Assembly: GCF_007293315.1 (NCBI RefSeq)
Contig: NZ_VLXZ01000009.1
Span: 124,001-188,000 of the forward strand
DNA length: 64,000 bases
Origin: Alkalicoccobacillus porphyridii
Lineage (GTDB): Bacteria > Bacillota > Bacilli > Bacillales > Bacillaceae_D
Direction of reading: 5' to 3'
Shown: piece by piece, positions 1 through 8,125 of the stretch
How positions within the stretch are numbered: the stretch's first letter is position 1
Layout: every line of letters starts with the position of its first letter
Notes under the pieces: generated by a model
Seen by the model: only the letters and a program-made list of their open reading frames with translations
What the model was told of the DNA's origin: nothing
Database searches by the model: none
Made by a program: the position numbers and the translations under genes

Positions 1-470
1 CCAAAGCGACTATCACGAGGTAGCTTTTTGTTTTGACCAGTTTCCATGTGAGTGGCTCCGTCATAGATCATACCGTTGTCATCAATCATACCCACACGGT
101 TGTCACCGGTGATTCCACGCGCTAAGCCTTTTCCATGTTGAGTATTTCGATAGCTTGAGCGTTTTACACTGGTTCCATCCATTTTTAGGCCTTGATTATT
201 GGTATATCCATACCCACGTGTGCCACGAAAGTCATTGCCTGCCCCTTGAGATCCAGCTCCATAAAAGCCTGTCCCATAGTTATTCCCACGCATACCAGCA
301 TATCCATTATCCGGAGTCATCATATCTGTCACAGGACCTTCTGAATTCATACGTGCCCCGCGATTCATTGACTGAGTGTTTGTTCCTGTGTCATCAGGAT
401 TGCCACACGCTCCTAAAAGTCCAGTAGATAAAAGGATAACCGTTGTACAAGTGATCGCTATTTTCTTCAT
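1..470 (-). CDS. coxA: CoxA-like sporulation lipoprotein (partial, 3' end outside window)
   Basis: The 5' part of a gene running off the left edge (156 codons visible). The N-terminus is a lipoprotein signal: a Lys-Lys start, a hydrophobic stretch and the lipobox LLGAC with the lipidated Cys at residue 22. The mature part is rich in Gly, Asn and Arg, with repeated RGxxYG-type stretches. In B. subtilis safA is followed by coxA (yrbB), a cortex-associated lipoprotein of the YhcN/YlaJ group; position and composition fit, but the diagnostic C-terminal domain is cut off. Start ATG at 468-470 lies 10 nt after an AGGAGG. That Shine-Dalgarno lies inside a stable hairpin (see 478-515). The name rests mainly on synteny. 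Confidence 0.68.
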   Translation of the reverse strand, partial: MKKIAITCTTVILLSTGLLGACGNPDDTGTNTQSMNRGARMNSEGPVTDMMTPDNGYAGMRGNNYGTGFYGAGSQGAGNDFRGTRGYGYTNNQGLKMDGTSVKRSSYRNTQHGKGLARGITGDNRVGMIDDNGMIYDGATHMETGQNKKLPRDSRF

Positions 471-477
471 ATTTGTT

Positions 478-515
478 TAGCCTCCTTTCGACTTTATTTT
501 GTCTAAAGGAGGCTA
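478..515 (-). promoter_or_regulatory. Hairpin sequestering the coxA ribosome-binding site
   Basis: On the minus strand an 11-bp perfect stem (tagcctccttt with aaaggaggcta) plus an inner 3-bp GAC/GTC extension closes a short A-rich loop. The 3' arm contains the whole AGGAGG Shine-Dalgarno of the downstream coxA-like gene. No U-run follows, so it does not look like an intrinsic terminator of safA. It would be expected to limit translation of coxA from a safA read-through message. The pairing is seen directly; the regulatory role is inferred. Confidence 0.6.
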
Positions 516-550
516 TTTCTACTCTGTTAGTTCTTGGGTACGATTAAATG

Positions 551-1762
551 TTAATCCTCATAATCGTCCTGTTCTTTGTATTGATTAAGATGCTCTGTCT
601 GCTGATAACGCGACATTGGCATCATTTGCCCATAAGCATTCATTGTCATCGGTTCCGTAGGCTCTTGTTCGTAATTTGGATGCCCATTTCCTTGATACAA
701 CTCAGGTTGAGGCTGCATTCCCCAAGATCCATTAGGTGCATAACCACCTTGATTGTGCCATGGTCCATGATGATGTGGATGATGGTGATGATGTGGTCTT
801 GGTGGTGGACATGGCGCACACCCCGGCATCATTGGGCTAATAGGCGTGTAACAAGGCTGATTCCATTGTGAATTCATTCCTTGTTCTGCAGACGGCCAGC
901 CTTGATTTGGCTGCATCATTTCTGGATGCATATTCGGCATTGGCTGATTTGGATAGTGCATGCCTTGTTGCGCACTCGGCCAGCCTTGGTTTGGTTGCAT
1001 ATAACCTTGCTGTGCACTTGGCCAGCCTTCGTTTGGTTGCATATAACCTTGCTGTGCACTTGGCCAGCCTTCGTTTGGTTGCATATAGCCTTGCTGTGCA
1101 CTTGGCCAGCCTTGATTTGGTTGCATATTCTCTTGCTGTGCACTTGGCCAGCTTTGGTTTGGTTGCATACTCCCTTGTTGTGCTGTTGGCTTTTTCTGAT
1201 TTGGTTGCATAGTCCCTTGCTGAGCATTTGGCCATGCTTGGTTCGGCTGTTTCTTTGCTTGCTGCGCACTTGGCTTCTGTTGATTTGGCTGCGTACTTCC
1301 TTTTTTTTCTTTATTTACAGACTCCATTTTTTTTGCAGGTTTCATCTCAGGTGCAACTGGTGGTGGAGGAGTATTTGGCTTTTGTTGCATATAGATATTC
1401 ATATTTGCTTGATAATTTTTCTGTGTTTCTTTCACTGGTTTATGTGGCATCATCACTGGTTGAGGTTGCGCCTTTGGTTTAACAGTAGGTTTGATTGCTT
1501 CTTTTTTGGGTTTTGACTCTACTTTGATCTGTTCTTTTTTACTTTCTTTTGGCTTCATCGTTTCCTTTGAGTAATCCTTAGCTTGACCTGCTTCCTTTTT
1601 GACTGCTACACTCCCTGATGGAATTTTTATTTTCATCCCTGGCATAATCATGTCTGGATTAGCTAATTGGGAGTTAGCCTTCTTTAACTCATTAAAGTCT
1701 ACACCATAGCTTTTGGAAAGCTTCCAAAGTGTGTCTCCTTTTTGTACAATGTGTATTTTCAC
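551..1762 (-). CDS. safA: SafA-like spore coat assembly protein with LysM domain
   Basis: 403 residues. Residues 1-50 form a LysM domain (starts MKIHIVQKGDTLWKLSKSYG, ends with PGMKIKIP), the module that anchors SafA to the cortex/coat interface peptidoglycan. Residues 55-150 are Lys/Pro-rich and low complexity. From about residue 155 to 290 come tandem 14-residue repeats of the type MQPNQGWPSAQQGY, followed by a Met/Pro/His-rich tail with a run of histidines. SafA is the morphogenetic protein organising the inner coat in B. subtilis. No signal peptide, as expected for a protein made in the mother cell. Flanked by the divergent niaR and downstream coxA-like gene, as in B. subtilis. The C-terminal part is much more repetitive than in model species. 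Confidence 0.88.
   Translation of the reverse strand: MKIHIVQKGDTLWKLSKSYGVDFNELKKANSQLANPDMIMPGMKIKIPSGSVAVKKEAGQAKDYSKETMKPKESKKEQIKVESKPKKEAIKPTVKPKAQPQPVMMPHKPVKETQKNYQANMNIYMQQKPNTPPPPVAPEMKPAKKMESVNKEKKGSTQPNQQKPSAQQAKKQPNQAWPNAQQGTMQPNQKKPTAQQGSMQPNQSWPSAQQENMQPNQGWPSAQQGYMQPNEGWPSAQQGYMQPNEGWPSAQQGYMQPNQGWPSAQQGMHYPNQPMPNMHPEMMQPNQGWPSAEQGMNSQWNQPCYTPISPMMPGCAPCPPPRPHHHHHPHHHGPWHNQGGYAPNGSWGMQPQPELYQGNGHPNYEQEPTEPMTMNAYGQMMPMSRYQQTEHLNQYKEQDDYED
950..1285 (-). repeat. 42-bp tandem repeats inside safA
   Basis: In-frame minisatellite encoding the 14-residue MQPNxxWPSAQQxx units. The central copies are nearly identical at the nucleotide level with a period of exactly 42 bp (for example ggttgcat begins at 993 and 1035). 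Outer copies are more diverged. Because the period is a multiple of three, copy-number change would keep the reading frame. Confidence 0.85.
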
Positions 1763-1948
1763 CTTATCAACCCCTTCTTAGTCATCCGTTTATCTTATGC
1801 GGGACTTGGGCAAATTGCTACATGTCATCATTCATCTGTCGTCAACATTGTATGACGTAATCTAAAAAGTTAGACCGAAAAAACGTGAAATAAAACTGGG
1901 TCATGCTATAATTATAAGAATGAGAACTGGTTAAAATGAGGTGAAATC

Positions 1949-2491
1949 ATGACAAAAGGAGATAAATTACCTGGAGAGAAACGTCGCCAAGCGATTATTC
2001 AGTGGTTAGGTGAGAACAACGCTCCTATTACCGGAAGTGAACTCGCAAAACGTTCAGGTGTAAGCAGACAAGTCATTGTACAAGATATTTCTTTACTTAA
2101 AGCTAAAAGCTATGACATATTTGCAACATCGCAGGGATATATGCTACTTCCTAAAGCCACTTCACAGGTAACAACAAAGCTGTTAGCCTGTAAACACGAT
2201 TTTTCTCACACCATTGATGAGCTTTATATTATGGTTGATCACGGTTTATTCGTACGTGATGTAATCATAGAGCACCCGTTATATGGTGAGCTCACTGCCT
2301 CGCTAATGATACAAAGTAGACAGGATGCAGATCAATTTTATGAAAACATGAGGCAATCAAAAGCTTCCCTGCTCTCCGCTTTAACGGAAGGTATTCATCT
2401 CCATACCGTTGAAGCCGAACATGCCTCACAAATTGAGTTAGCCAGTCAAGCTTTAGAAAAAGCAGGAATTTTACTGAAAGAAACGGATTAA
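1949..2491 (+). CDS. niaR: NAD biosynthesis repressor NiaR (YrxA)
   Basis: 180 residues. An N-terminal winged helix (about 10-65: RRQAIIQWLGE then ELAKRSGVSRQVIVQDISLL) is followed by the 3H domain with conserved His residues (KHDFSHTIDELYIMVDHG, then IEHPLYGEL, then GIHLHTVE). The family uses nicotinic acid as co-repressor to shut off de novo NAD synthesis and niacin uptake genes. Length matches B. subtilis YrxA/NadR. GAGGTG precedes the ATG. It lies between safA and pheA as in B. subtilis, but no nifS/nadBCA genes are next to it, so its targets must be elsewhere. Confidence 0.88.
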   Translation: MTKGDKLPGEKRRQAIIQWLGENNAPITGSELAKRSGVSRQVIVQDISLLKAKSYDIFATSQGYMLLPKATSQVTTKLLACKHDFSHTIDELYIMVDHGLFVRDVIIEHPLYGELTASLMIQSRQDADQFYENMRQSKASLLSALTEGIHLHTVEAEHASQIELASQALEKAGILLKETD

Positions 2492-2506
2492 TCTTACATA
2501 ACATAG

Positions 2507-2554
2507 AAAAGCCAAACAATGTTGTGAGTCTAACCACATCTTTGTTTGGCTTTT
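2507..2554. terminator. Bidirectional terminator between niaR and pheA
   Basis: Inverted repeat aaaagccaaaca / tgtttggctttt with a loop of about 24 nt and U/A tracts on both sides. It can end both the niaR and the convergent pheA transcripts. Confidence 0.8.
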
Positions 2555-2571
2555 CTTATTAAATTTATATG

Positions 2572-3438
2572 TTAAACAACTCTAAGATCAGTTAACGAAT
2601 AACATGTATAGCTGCCAAGAAGCTCAACTTTACAGCCTAGCACTTCAAGCTCTGAAATTGCACCAGGTATGAGAATATCATCCATCTTTTGATCAATATC
2701 AATAATGAAATAATAATTTCCTAACCCTGTTTTTGTTGGTCTGGATTCAATTTTAGATAAATTGAGTTTCCGCCATGCAAAAGCAGATAACACTTGATGT
2801 AGCGCGCCAGTATAATCTTCGGGTAAGGTAATCATTAGTGTTGTACGGTCACTAATTTTGTAGGGACCTTCAACTTGATGTGTATCACCTGGACGCCCTA
2901 ATACAAGAAATCTCGTACGATTGCTACTATAATCTTGAATGTCTTTGTGAACAATGGTTAATCCATATTCCTTGGCCGCAAGCTCGTTTGCTATACAGGC
3001 AGCTGGCACCTCAGGGTTAGTCGACAGCCACTCGGCAGCTGAACCAGTAGAGTTCGTATACTCAAGCTGCGAGTCTGGATAGGTCTCTTTTAAGAAATCA
3101 TGACATTGTGCTAATGCATGGGGATGAGACAATACTCGCTCAGGCACGTTTCCCTTTTCCAATTGAATAGGATGCATTAAAAACTGTTGGGCAATGGTCA
3201 CCGTTACGCCTGCAATGATAGGCAAACGCTGCTTATGAATTAAATAATCGAGCGTCAAATTAACCGAGCCCTCTATTGTGTTCTCGATTGGCACAACAGT
3301 GAGGTCAATTTCATTTGTTGATACTTTGTCCATGCTAAGCGGAATGGTCTGGCAAGGAATTAACTCCTTGTCTGGAAAGAGCGCACGCGCAGCCATTTCT
3401 GTAAATGTTCCTCTTGGTCCTAAAAATCCGACTTTCAT
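2572..3438 (-). CDS. pheA: Prephenate dehydratase
   Basis: Decarboxylating dehydration of prephenate to phenylpyruvate, in phenylalanine synthesis. Starts MKVGFLGPRGTFTE, the typical family beginning. The catalytic TRF motif is visible (NRTRFLVLG). The C-terminal ACT domain (from about residue 200, GALHQVLSAF) carries the ESRPT motif that binds phenylalanine for feedback inhibition. I chose the ATG at 3438 because GGAAGAG lies just upstream; an ATG seven codons earlier has no good site and would overlap the pheB stop region. It follows pheB by 17 nt and is probably co-transcribed with it. Confidence 0.93.
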   Translation of the reverse strand: MKVGFLGPRGTFTEMAARALFPDKELIPCQTIPLSMDKVSTNEIDLTVVPIENTIEGSVNLTLDYLIHKQRLPIIAGVTVTIAQQFLMHPIQLEKGNVPERVLSHPHALAQCHDFLKETYPDSQLEYTNSTGSAAEWLSTNPEVPAACIANELAAKEYGLTIVHKDIQDYSSNRTRFLVLGRPGDTHQVEGPYKISDRTTLMITLPEDYTGALHQVLSAFAWRKLNLSKIESRPTKTGLGNYYFIIDIDQKMDDILIPGAISELEVLGCKVELLGSYTCYSLTDLRVV

Positions 3439-3455
3439 GTCATACTCTTCCTTTC

Positions 3456-3896
3456 TCATCCTGAGCCAGCTAGTTCCACTTTCTCAACTGCATTAAGCTG
3501 TTTCATTCTTTCAAATAATTCATCCAACTGCATGTTAATCGGTGCAGTATCAATCGATAAAGTAATATGCGCTCTGCCTTGTAAGGGTATCGTTTGATTT
3601 ATCGTTAGAATATTCGCCCCAGTATCAGCCACAACTGCTAATAAATCCGACAGTGTTCCTGATTTATCTAACAAATTAATTGATAAGGTAACAATCTTTT
3701 CCTTAGCCATTGCATGAAAAGGAAAAATTCCGTCTTTATATTTATAAAAGGCACTTCTACTTAAGCCAACTTTTTGAGCGGCTTCATTTATCTTTTTTGC
3801 TTCGCCGGATTGGAGCATAGCTTTTGCTTCCAATGTCTTCAACATAGCATCAGTTAAAATATCCTCTCTAATCAGGAAGAACCTTCTCGCTGACAT
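3456..3896 (-). CDS. pheB: ACT domain protein PheB
   Basis: 146 residues. N-terminal helix-turn-helix-like segment (INEAAQKVGLSRSAFYKYKD, about 37-56) followed by an ACT domain (about 70-140, VTLSINLLDKSGTLSDLLAV). UPF0735 proteins of this arrangement lie between obg and pheA in Bacillus. The biochemical role is not firmly established; historically it was taken for a chorismate mutase-linked or regulatory protein. Sits directly upstream of pheA on the same strand. Confidence 0.9.
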   Translation of the reverse strand: MSARRFFLIREDILTDAMLKTLEAKAMLQSGEAKKINEAAQKVGLSRSAFYKYKDGIFPFHAMAKEKIVTLSINLLDKSGTLSDLLAVVADTGANILTINQTIPLQGRAHITLSIDTAPINMQLDELFERMKQLNAVEKVELAGSG

Positions 3897-4013
3897 CTGT
3901 CAAAATCATCTCCCTACATTCAACGCTGTTCATACAGAGTGTACAAACGTACTTCCCCCATTATAGGAGCTGTATGGTTATTTGACAACTAATAACCAAA
4001 GGACGCGTATGGA

Positions 4014-4059
4014 TTAAAAAATCCGAACAATACGTCATGGCTTGACGTGTTGTTCGGAT
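4014..4059 (-). terminator. Terminator of the spo0B-obg operon
   Basis: Inverted repeat 4021-4037 / 4043-4059 (atccgaacaa...cgtca with tgacg...ttgttcggat) followed on the minus strand by a run of five T. It lies 40 nt after the obg stop codon. Confidence 0.85.
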
Positions 4060-4101
4060 ACGAGTAACTACTAAACCTACGCCTAAGACATCTATGATGC
4101 T

Positions 4102-5397
4102 CTATTCGATAAATTCAAATTCATAATTCAGGATGCGCACAAGCTCCCCGTTTTGAGCGCCACGCTCTCGCAATGCTGCATCCACACCCATTTTCCGAAG
4201 TTGACGAGCGAATCGTCGTACCGATTCATCACGTTGAAAATCAGTCATTTTAAATAAACGCTCTAGCTCTGCTCCAGCAACCTCGTAAACCCCATCATCA
4301 CCACGTGTTATAATAAAAGGTTCCTTCCGTTTTTCGTGCTTATATAGAACTCGAGTTTCTTCTTCCGACTCTTCATAAAGGGGGAACTGTGGAGCTTTTT
4401 CCAGCTCATCTGCAATTTGCTGTAAAAGACCTTTTAAGCCATCCTTCGTCAGAGCGGAGATTGGAAAGATCGGAGTCTCTTCATTTAATTGTTCTTTAAA
4501 GGCTGATAAGTTCTCTTCGGCCTCAGGCATATCCATTTTGTTAGCCACAATAAGCTTTGGACGCTCTGTTAAACGAAGATTGTACTGCTTCAGTTCCTCC
4601 TGAATGTTCAGATAGTCCTGATAAGGGTCACGCCCCTCCATCGCTGCCATATCAATGACATGAACAATAACGCGTGTTCGTTCAATATGACGGAGAAATT
4701 GATGACCTAGTCCGGTACCCTCATGAGCTCCCTCAATTAAACCAGGTAAATCAGCCATTACAAAGCTACGGTGATCCGCTGTTTCTACCACCCCTAAGTT
4801 TGGAGCCAAGGTTGTAAAGTGATAATCACCTATCTTTGGCTTTGCTGCTGATACAACCGATAATAACGTTGATTTGCCCACGCTCGGAAATCCAACCAAA
4901 CCTACGTCCGCTAAAAGCTTAAGCTCAAGTGAGACCTCTCGTTCCTGACCAGGCTCACCATTCTCTGCCGTATCTGGCGCTGGATTAGCCGGTGTAGCAA
5001 AACGTGTATTTCCTCGACCACCTCGACCACCTTTAGCGATAACCGCCTTCTGACCAGCCTCCGTTAAATCCGCTAAAATCTGACCTGTAACTATATCAAT
5101 AACCGTTGTACCCGGTGGCACCTTAACAATCATATCCTGCGCATTAGCACCATGTTGATTTTTCGGGCGTCCGTTATCTCCCTTTGGTGCCTTAAAATGG
5201 CGATTGTAACGAAAGTCCATTAATGTTCTTAATCCCTCTTCCACTACAAATACAACACTGGCTCCACGTCCACCATCACCACCAGCAGGTCCACCGTCAG
5301 GAACGTATTTCTCTCTTCGGTAAGAGACTTGACCATTCCCACCGTCTCCTCCTTTAACAAAAACCTTAACCTTATCCACAAACATCTTTGCTTTCAC
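4102..5397 (-). CDS. obg: GTPase Obg
   Basis: 431 residues, with the three domains of the Obg/CgtA family: the glycine-rich Obg fold (about 1-158, with GGDGGNG and [11 protein letters not shown]), the G domain with G1 [10 protein letters not shown]3 [12 protein letters not shown] and G4 NKMD, and the C-terminal OCT domain (from about 345, [19 protein letters not shown]). Obg is an essential ribosome-associated GTPase acting in late 50S assembly and, in Bacillus, in stress and Spo0A phosphorelay signalling. It follows spo0B by 27 nt, the same operon order as in B. subtilis. Confidence 0.97.
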   Translation of the reverse strand: MKAKMFVDKVKVFVKGGDGGNGQVSYRREKYVPDGGPAGGDGGRGASVVFVVEEGLRTLMDFRYNRHFKAPKGDNGRPKNQHGANAQDMIVKVPPGTTVIDIVTGQILADLTEAGQKAVIAKGGRGGRGNTRFATPANPAPDTAENGEPGQEREVSLELKLLADVGLVGFPSVGKSTLLSVVSAAKPKIGDYHFTTLAPNLGVVETADHRSFVMADLPGLIEGAHEGTGLGHQFLRHIERTRVIVHVIDMAAMEGRDPYQDYLNIQEELKQYNLRLTERPKLIVANKMDMPEAEENLSAFKEQLNEETPIFPISALTKDGLKGLLQQIADELEKAPQFPLYEESEEETRVLYKHEKRKEPFIITRGDDGVYEVAGAELERLFKMTDFQRDESVRRFARQLRKMGVDAALRERGAQNGELVRILNYEFEFIE

Positions 5398-5424
5398 CTC
5401 TAGTTTGTATTCAGCTACAGCCGA

Positions 5425-5967
5425 TTACGATTCATTTATTAAAATACTCAATATACACTCATATTCAGTCTGCTGCAGCAAACTGAGCCTTATTCCATCT
5501 TTAGATGCATTTGTAATCGCATCGTCCCAATTACTTTCTTTTAAATCTGTTTTACCTGCATACTCAAACATTATTTTGAAATCATTTTTATAGAAGGTAA
5601 AGCTAATTAATAGGCTGTTCTCAATGGCTAGCGATGAGGCATTAGAAAGAATGTCAGTAATCGCTTTAAACGTATTTAGAAGCCGTTGATCCCAATCTGT
5701 TAAAGTAAATTCTTCTCCTTCTACATGATAACTAAGCTTTACCTTTTGGCTTGACCAGTTATAGCCAATTAAAAAAAGCGTTAACTCAGGTGCAGATATA
5801 TTAAACAACTTACTTTCGTTTAAAGAATGATCCGTTGTTTGCTGAATAATGTCTTCGATCCTTTCGTAATGTCCAAGTGCTAGATTGCCTTTAATGAGTT
5901 GAATCACATTGAGCCAATCATGTCTGGTATGTTTAAGTGCTAAAATGATATCCTCATGTTTGCTCAT
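5425..5967 (-). CDS. spo0B: Sporulation phosphotransferase Spo0B
   Basis: 180 residues. The phospho-accepting histidine lies in the motif RHDWLNVIQLIKGN (His16), the counterpart of B. subtilis His30, in the helical-hairpin dimer domain. The remainder is a degenerate HATPase-like domain. Spo0B moves phosphate from Spo0F~P to Spo0A in the initiation phosphorelay. The N-terminus is shorter than in B. subtilis (192 residues). Encoded immediately before obg. The usual upstream neighbours rplU-ysxB-rpmA are absent. Confidence 0.92.
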   Translation of the reverse strand: MSKHEDIILALKHTRHDWLNVIQLIKGNLALGHYERIEDIIQQTTDHSLNESKLFNISAPELTLFLIGYNWSSQKVKLSYHVEGEEFTLTDWDQRLLNTFKAITDILSNASSLAIENSLLISFTFYKNDFKIMFEYAGKTDLKESNWDDAITNASKDGIRLSLLQQTEYECILSILINES

Positions 5968-6184
5968 GAAAACGCTCCTTGTGTGCAGATGGGATAGAAA
6001 GAGTCGTCAAGTGTACAAACCATTTTATCATAGAATATCTTGTGCAAACAGAAAACGAAGACAAATATTATTTCTATTGAAAAGTTCATGCACAAAAAAA
6101 CGTTAAAACACTATACAAAAATAATAAATACTTCGATTTGTCAAGCGATTATTTATTTTAGTCAAAAAAGATTCACAAAAAGCC

Positions 6185-6213
6185 TTTACACAATATTATC
6201 CATTCTGTATACT
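6185..6213 (+). promoter_or_regulatory. SigA-type promoter of the short-ORF/YrzI locus
   Basis: TTTACA at 6185-6190, a 17-nt spacer, and TATACT at 6208-6213. Transcription would start near 6220, about 35 nt before the first short ORF. Confidence 0.6.
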
Positions 6214-6254
6214 TTACGTTGTAAGTTAAACTTTGAAGAAGGGAGCTGAGCAAC

Positions 6255-6338
6255 ATGATGATGCTAAAAACGCTAACTCAAAAATTTAATATGAATACTG
6301 CTCATGCCCACATTCTTCTTGAAGAAAACGACTACTAA
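6255..6338 (+). CDS. Short ORF, 27 residues, leader-like peptide
   Basis: ATG preceded by GGGAG at 9-nt spacing and by a good SigA promoter. The peptide begins with three Met residues and ends in acidic EENDY. It is followed by tandem terminator-like hairpins and then two more short ORFs, the last encoding a YrzI-family peptide. In B. subtilis yrzI also lies on a message with several short upstream ORFs, one of which is the cleavage target of the ribosome-associated nuclease Rae1. I see no sequence identity to those peptides that I could vouch for; function unknown. Confidence 0.5.
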   Translation: MMMLKTLTQKFNMNTAHAHILLEENDY

Positions 6339-6372
6339 AATTGTGCTACTCTAACTAAGAGTATATTAGTCA

Positions 6373-6429
6373 CAGGGATGATGCTCCCTGCGGCTTTTTT
6401 AAACCCGCAGAATAAACTGCGGTTTTTTT
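6373..6429 (+). terminator. Tandem terminator/attenuator hairpins
   Basis: Hairpin 1: caggga (6373-6378) with tccctg (6385-6390), followed by CGGC and six T. Hairpin 2: ccgcag (6405-6410) with ctgcgg (6417-6422), followed by seven T. The segment ctgcgg at 6388-6393 can also pair with ccgcag at 6405-6410, which would exclude both terminators. That is the geometry of an attenuator. Either a double terminator or a switch is possible. Confidence 0.6.
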
Positions 6430-6472
6430 GTGCACTTTTTTATTAGTAATAATTTGAATAGGAGGTATTATT

Positions 6473-6535
6473 ATGCACGGAATGAACAACAGATCAGTAC
6501 TAGATTGGTACAAGAAGGTGAAAGGTCTCACCTGA
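6473..6535 (+). CDS. Short ORF, 20 residues
   Basis: MHGMNNRSVLDWYKKVKGLT. An AGGAGG lies 8 nt before the ATG. It is directly upstream of the YrzI-type gene and probably on the same message. No recognisable function; the strong ribosome-binding site and position in a yrzI-type short-ORF cluster are the only reasons to call it. Confidence 0.5.
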   Translation: MHGMNNRSVLDWYKKVKGLT

Positions 6536-6571
6536 AGTACGGAATGAACAGAGAGACAGGAGGAACCAAAC

Positions 6572-6712
6572 GTGGTCGTACATTTTATTTTTTTCACAAT
6601 TGTGATTAAGAAACGCCGATATTCACAGGCTGAGTTAGAACAGTTCGCGAGACACCAGCGTCTAACAGAGCAGCTTGAAATTGAACGCGCGAAACATTAT
6701 TTATACAGATAA
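6572..6712 (+). CDS. yrzI: YrzI family small protein
   Basis: 46 residues from a GTG start, with an AGGAGG 8 nt upstream. A hydrophobic beginning (HFIFFTIVIKKRRYS) is followed by a charged helix (QAELEQFARHQRLTEQLEIE). This matches the YrzI family of small Bacillus proteins, which share FFTITIKKRxYS near the start. Short hydrophobic peptides from yrzI-type messages are tightly controlled at mRNA level in B. subtilis. A bidirectional terminator follows immediately. Confidence 0.72.
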   Translation: MVVHFIFFTIVIKKRRYSQAELEQFARHQRLTEQLEIERAKHYLYR

Positions 6713-6747
6713 AAAGAAGCGGACAGATGATGTCCGCTTCTTTTTTT
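6712..6747. terminator. Bidirectional terminator between yrzI and hemY
   Basis: Stem aaagaagcggaca / tgtccgcttcttt with a 4-5 nt loop and T/A runs on both sides. The stem touches the hemY stop codon region. Confidence 0.85.
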
Positions 6748-8125
6748 AGCTAATAACAGATTGAGCAGCTTTCACTCCCTGATCAATACAGTCAGGTAAG
6801 CCGACTCCTTCTAAGCCCGCACCTGCAAGATATAATCCAGGTAAATGCATCTCGATATCTTCTCGCATTTTTTCCAGTCTAAATGTATGTCCGACCTGAT
6901 AGTGTGGGTTCGACCAACGACTAACATAATAAAAATCAGGTTCACAGTCGATCTGCATAACGTTAGTCAAATCCTCAAGAACGGTTTGGATAATCGTCTC
7001 ATCCGATTGACCCACAATTTCTGTATGGCCTGGTTTTCCTACATAACAACGAAGAATGACTTTTCCTTCCGGAGTGGTATGTCGCCATTTTTTGCTGGTC
7101 CACGTACAGGCAGTGATGTTGTACTCGCTTTTTCTTGATACAACAAATCCTGTTCCCTCTTGCTCTTGATGAACAGCATTCTCTGGAAACACCATAGCCA
7201 CGGTAGCAACAGATGACATAGTCATTTCCTTAAAATAGTTAAAGTACGGATAATGACCTAGTAATTCCGCTGTTTTTGGAGGAGGTGTGGTCACAATGAC
7301 CTCATCAAATCGTTCTTCTTCCTCATTGGAATAAGTCAAAATAAACGAGTGCTCTTTTTTTGTGATTTTTTTCACATTTTTATTCAAGAGAACACTACTC
7401 GCATTTAATTCATTAGCTACCGCTTCAACTAAGGATTCAAGACCGTTTTGTAATGTAGCGAACATCCCTGTTTTTTTGCCTTGGTTAGAAGCCTTAGAGC
7501 GTGTATGTTTAAAACCTCTCATTAATCCCTGATGTGTTTCCACCATTTTCTGAAATTGAGGAAACGTTGCTTTTAAGCTGAGCTTATCCATATCTCCGCC
7601 ATAGATCCCAGATAGGAGTGGCTCAATTAGATGATCTACCACTTCATTCCCTAGCCTTTTACGAAAGAAATAGCCTACTGATACATCCTCATCTGCTTTA
7701 ATCGTAGAAGGCACTATTAGATCTCCTAAGGCACGTATCTTCCCTAGTGGACTGAATAGCTTTGTAGTCGCAAACGGTGTGAACTTGGTTGGAACCCCCA
7801 TCACTGCCCCTTCTGGCATTGGATATAATGTTCGTTCCTTTAAAATATAAGCTTGCCCAGTATCATTAGAAACAAGGTCGCCATCTAACCCAACTTCTGT
7901 AATGAGCTTAGTCATGCTTTGCTTTCGCTTTAAGTAAGAGTCGGGACCAGCCTCAATAATGAAGCCGTCCCTCTGATGCGTTCTAATCTTACCACCGAGC
8001 CGGTTTGACGCTTCAATTAGCTTGTACTCAATCTCAGCGTCGCCTCGTTGATTTGCTTTTTCCAATTCATACGCCGCGGCTAAGCCTGTAATCCCGCCTC
8101 CGATGATGGCCACTTTTTTTTTCAC
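6746..8125 (-). CDS. hemY: Coproporphyrinogen III oxidase (protoporphyrinogen oxidase-type), HemY/CgoX
   Basis: 459 residues. The FAD-binding Rossmann motif at the start ([18 protein letters not shown]), the HemG/HemY signature region ([20 protein letters not shown]) and the C-terminal FAD motif ([20 protein letters not shown]) are present. In Firmicutes this soluble flavoenzyme oxidises coproporphyrinogen III to coproporphyrin III in the coproporphyrin-dependent heme route. Start overlaps the hemH stop by 4 nt, so the two are translationally coupled in hemE-hemH-hemY. Confidence 0.95.
   Translation of the reverse strand: MKKKVAIIGGGITGLAAAYELEKANQRGDAEIEYKLIEASNRLGGKIRTHQRDGFIIEAGPDSYLKRKQSMTKLITEVGLDGDLVSNDTGQAYILKERTLYPMPEGAVMGVPTKFTPFATTKLFSPLGKIRALGDLIVPSTIKADEDVSVGYFFRKRLGNEVVDHLIEPLLSGIYGGDMDKLSLKATFPQFQKMVETHQGLMRGFKHTRSKASNQGKKTGMFATLQNGLESLVEAVANELNASSVLLNKNVKKITKKEHSFILTYSNEEEERFDEVIVTTPPPKTAELLGHYPYFNYFKEMTMSSVATVAMVFPENAVHQEQEGTGFVVSRKSEYNITACTWTSKKWRHTTPEGKVILRCYVGKPGHTEIVGQSDETIIQTVLEDLTNVMQIDCEPDFYYVSRWSNPHYQVGHTFRLEKMREDIEMHLPGLYLAGAGLEGVGLPDCIDQGVKAAQSVIS

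Noticed and set aside
837-1516. Open frames overlapping safA in other frames
   Set aside because: They mirror the 42-bp repeat in alternative frames; the LysM-containing frame is the real gene.
6370-6597. 75-codon minus-strand frame
   Set aside because: Antisense to the short-ORF locus, crosses two terminators and lacks a ribosome-binding site.
6544-6609. Short ORF starting ATGAACAGAGAGACAGG
   Set aside because: Overlaps the YrzI-type gene in another frame and contains its ribosome-binding site; no clear site of its own.
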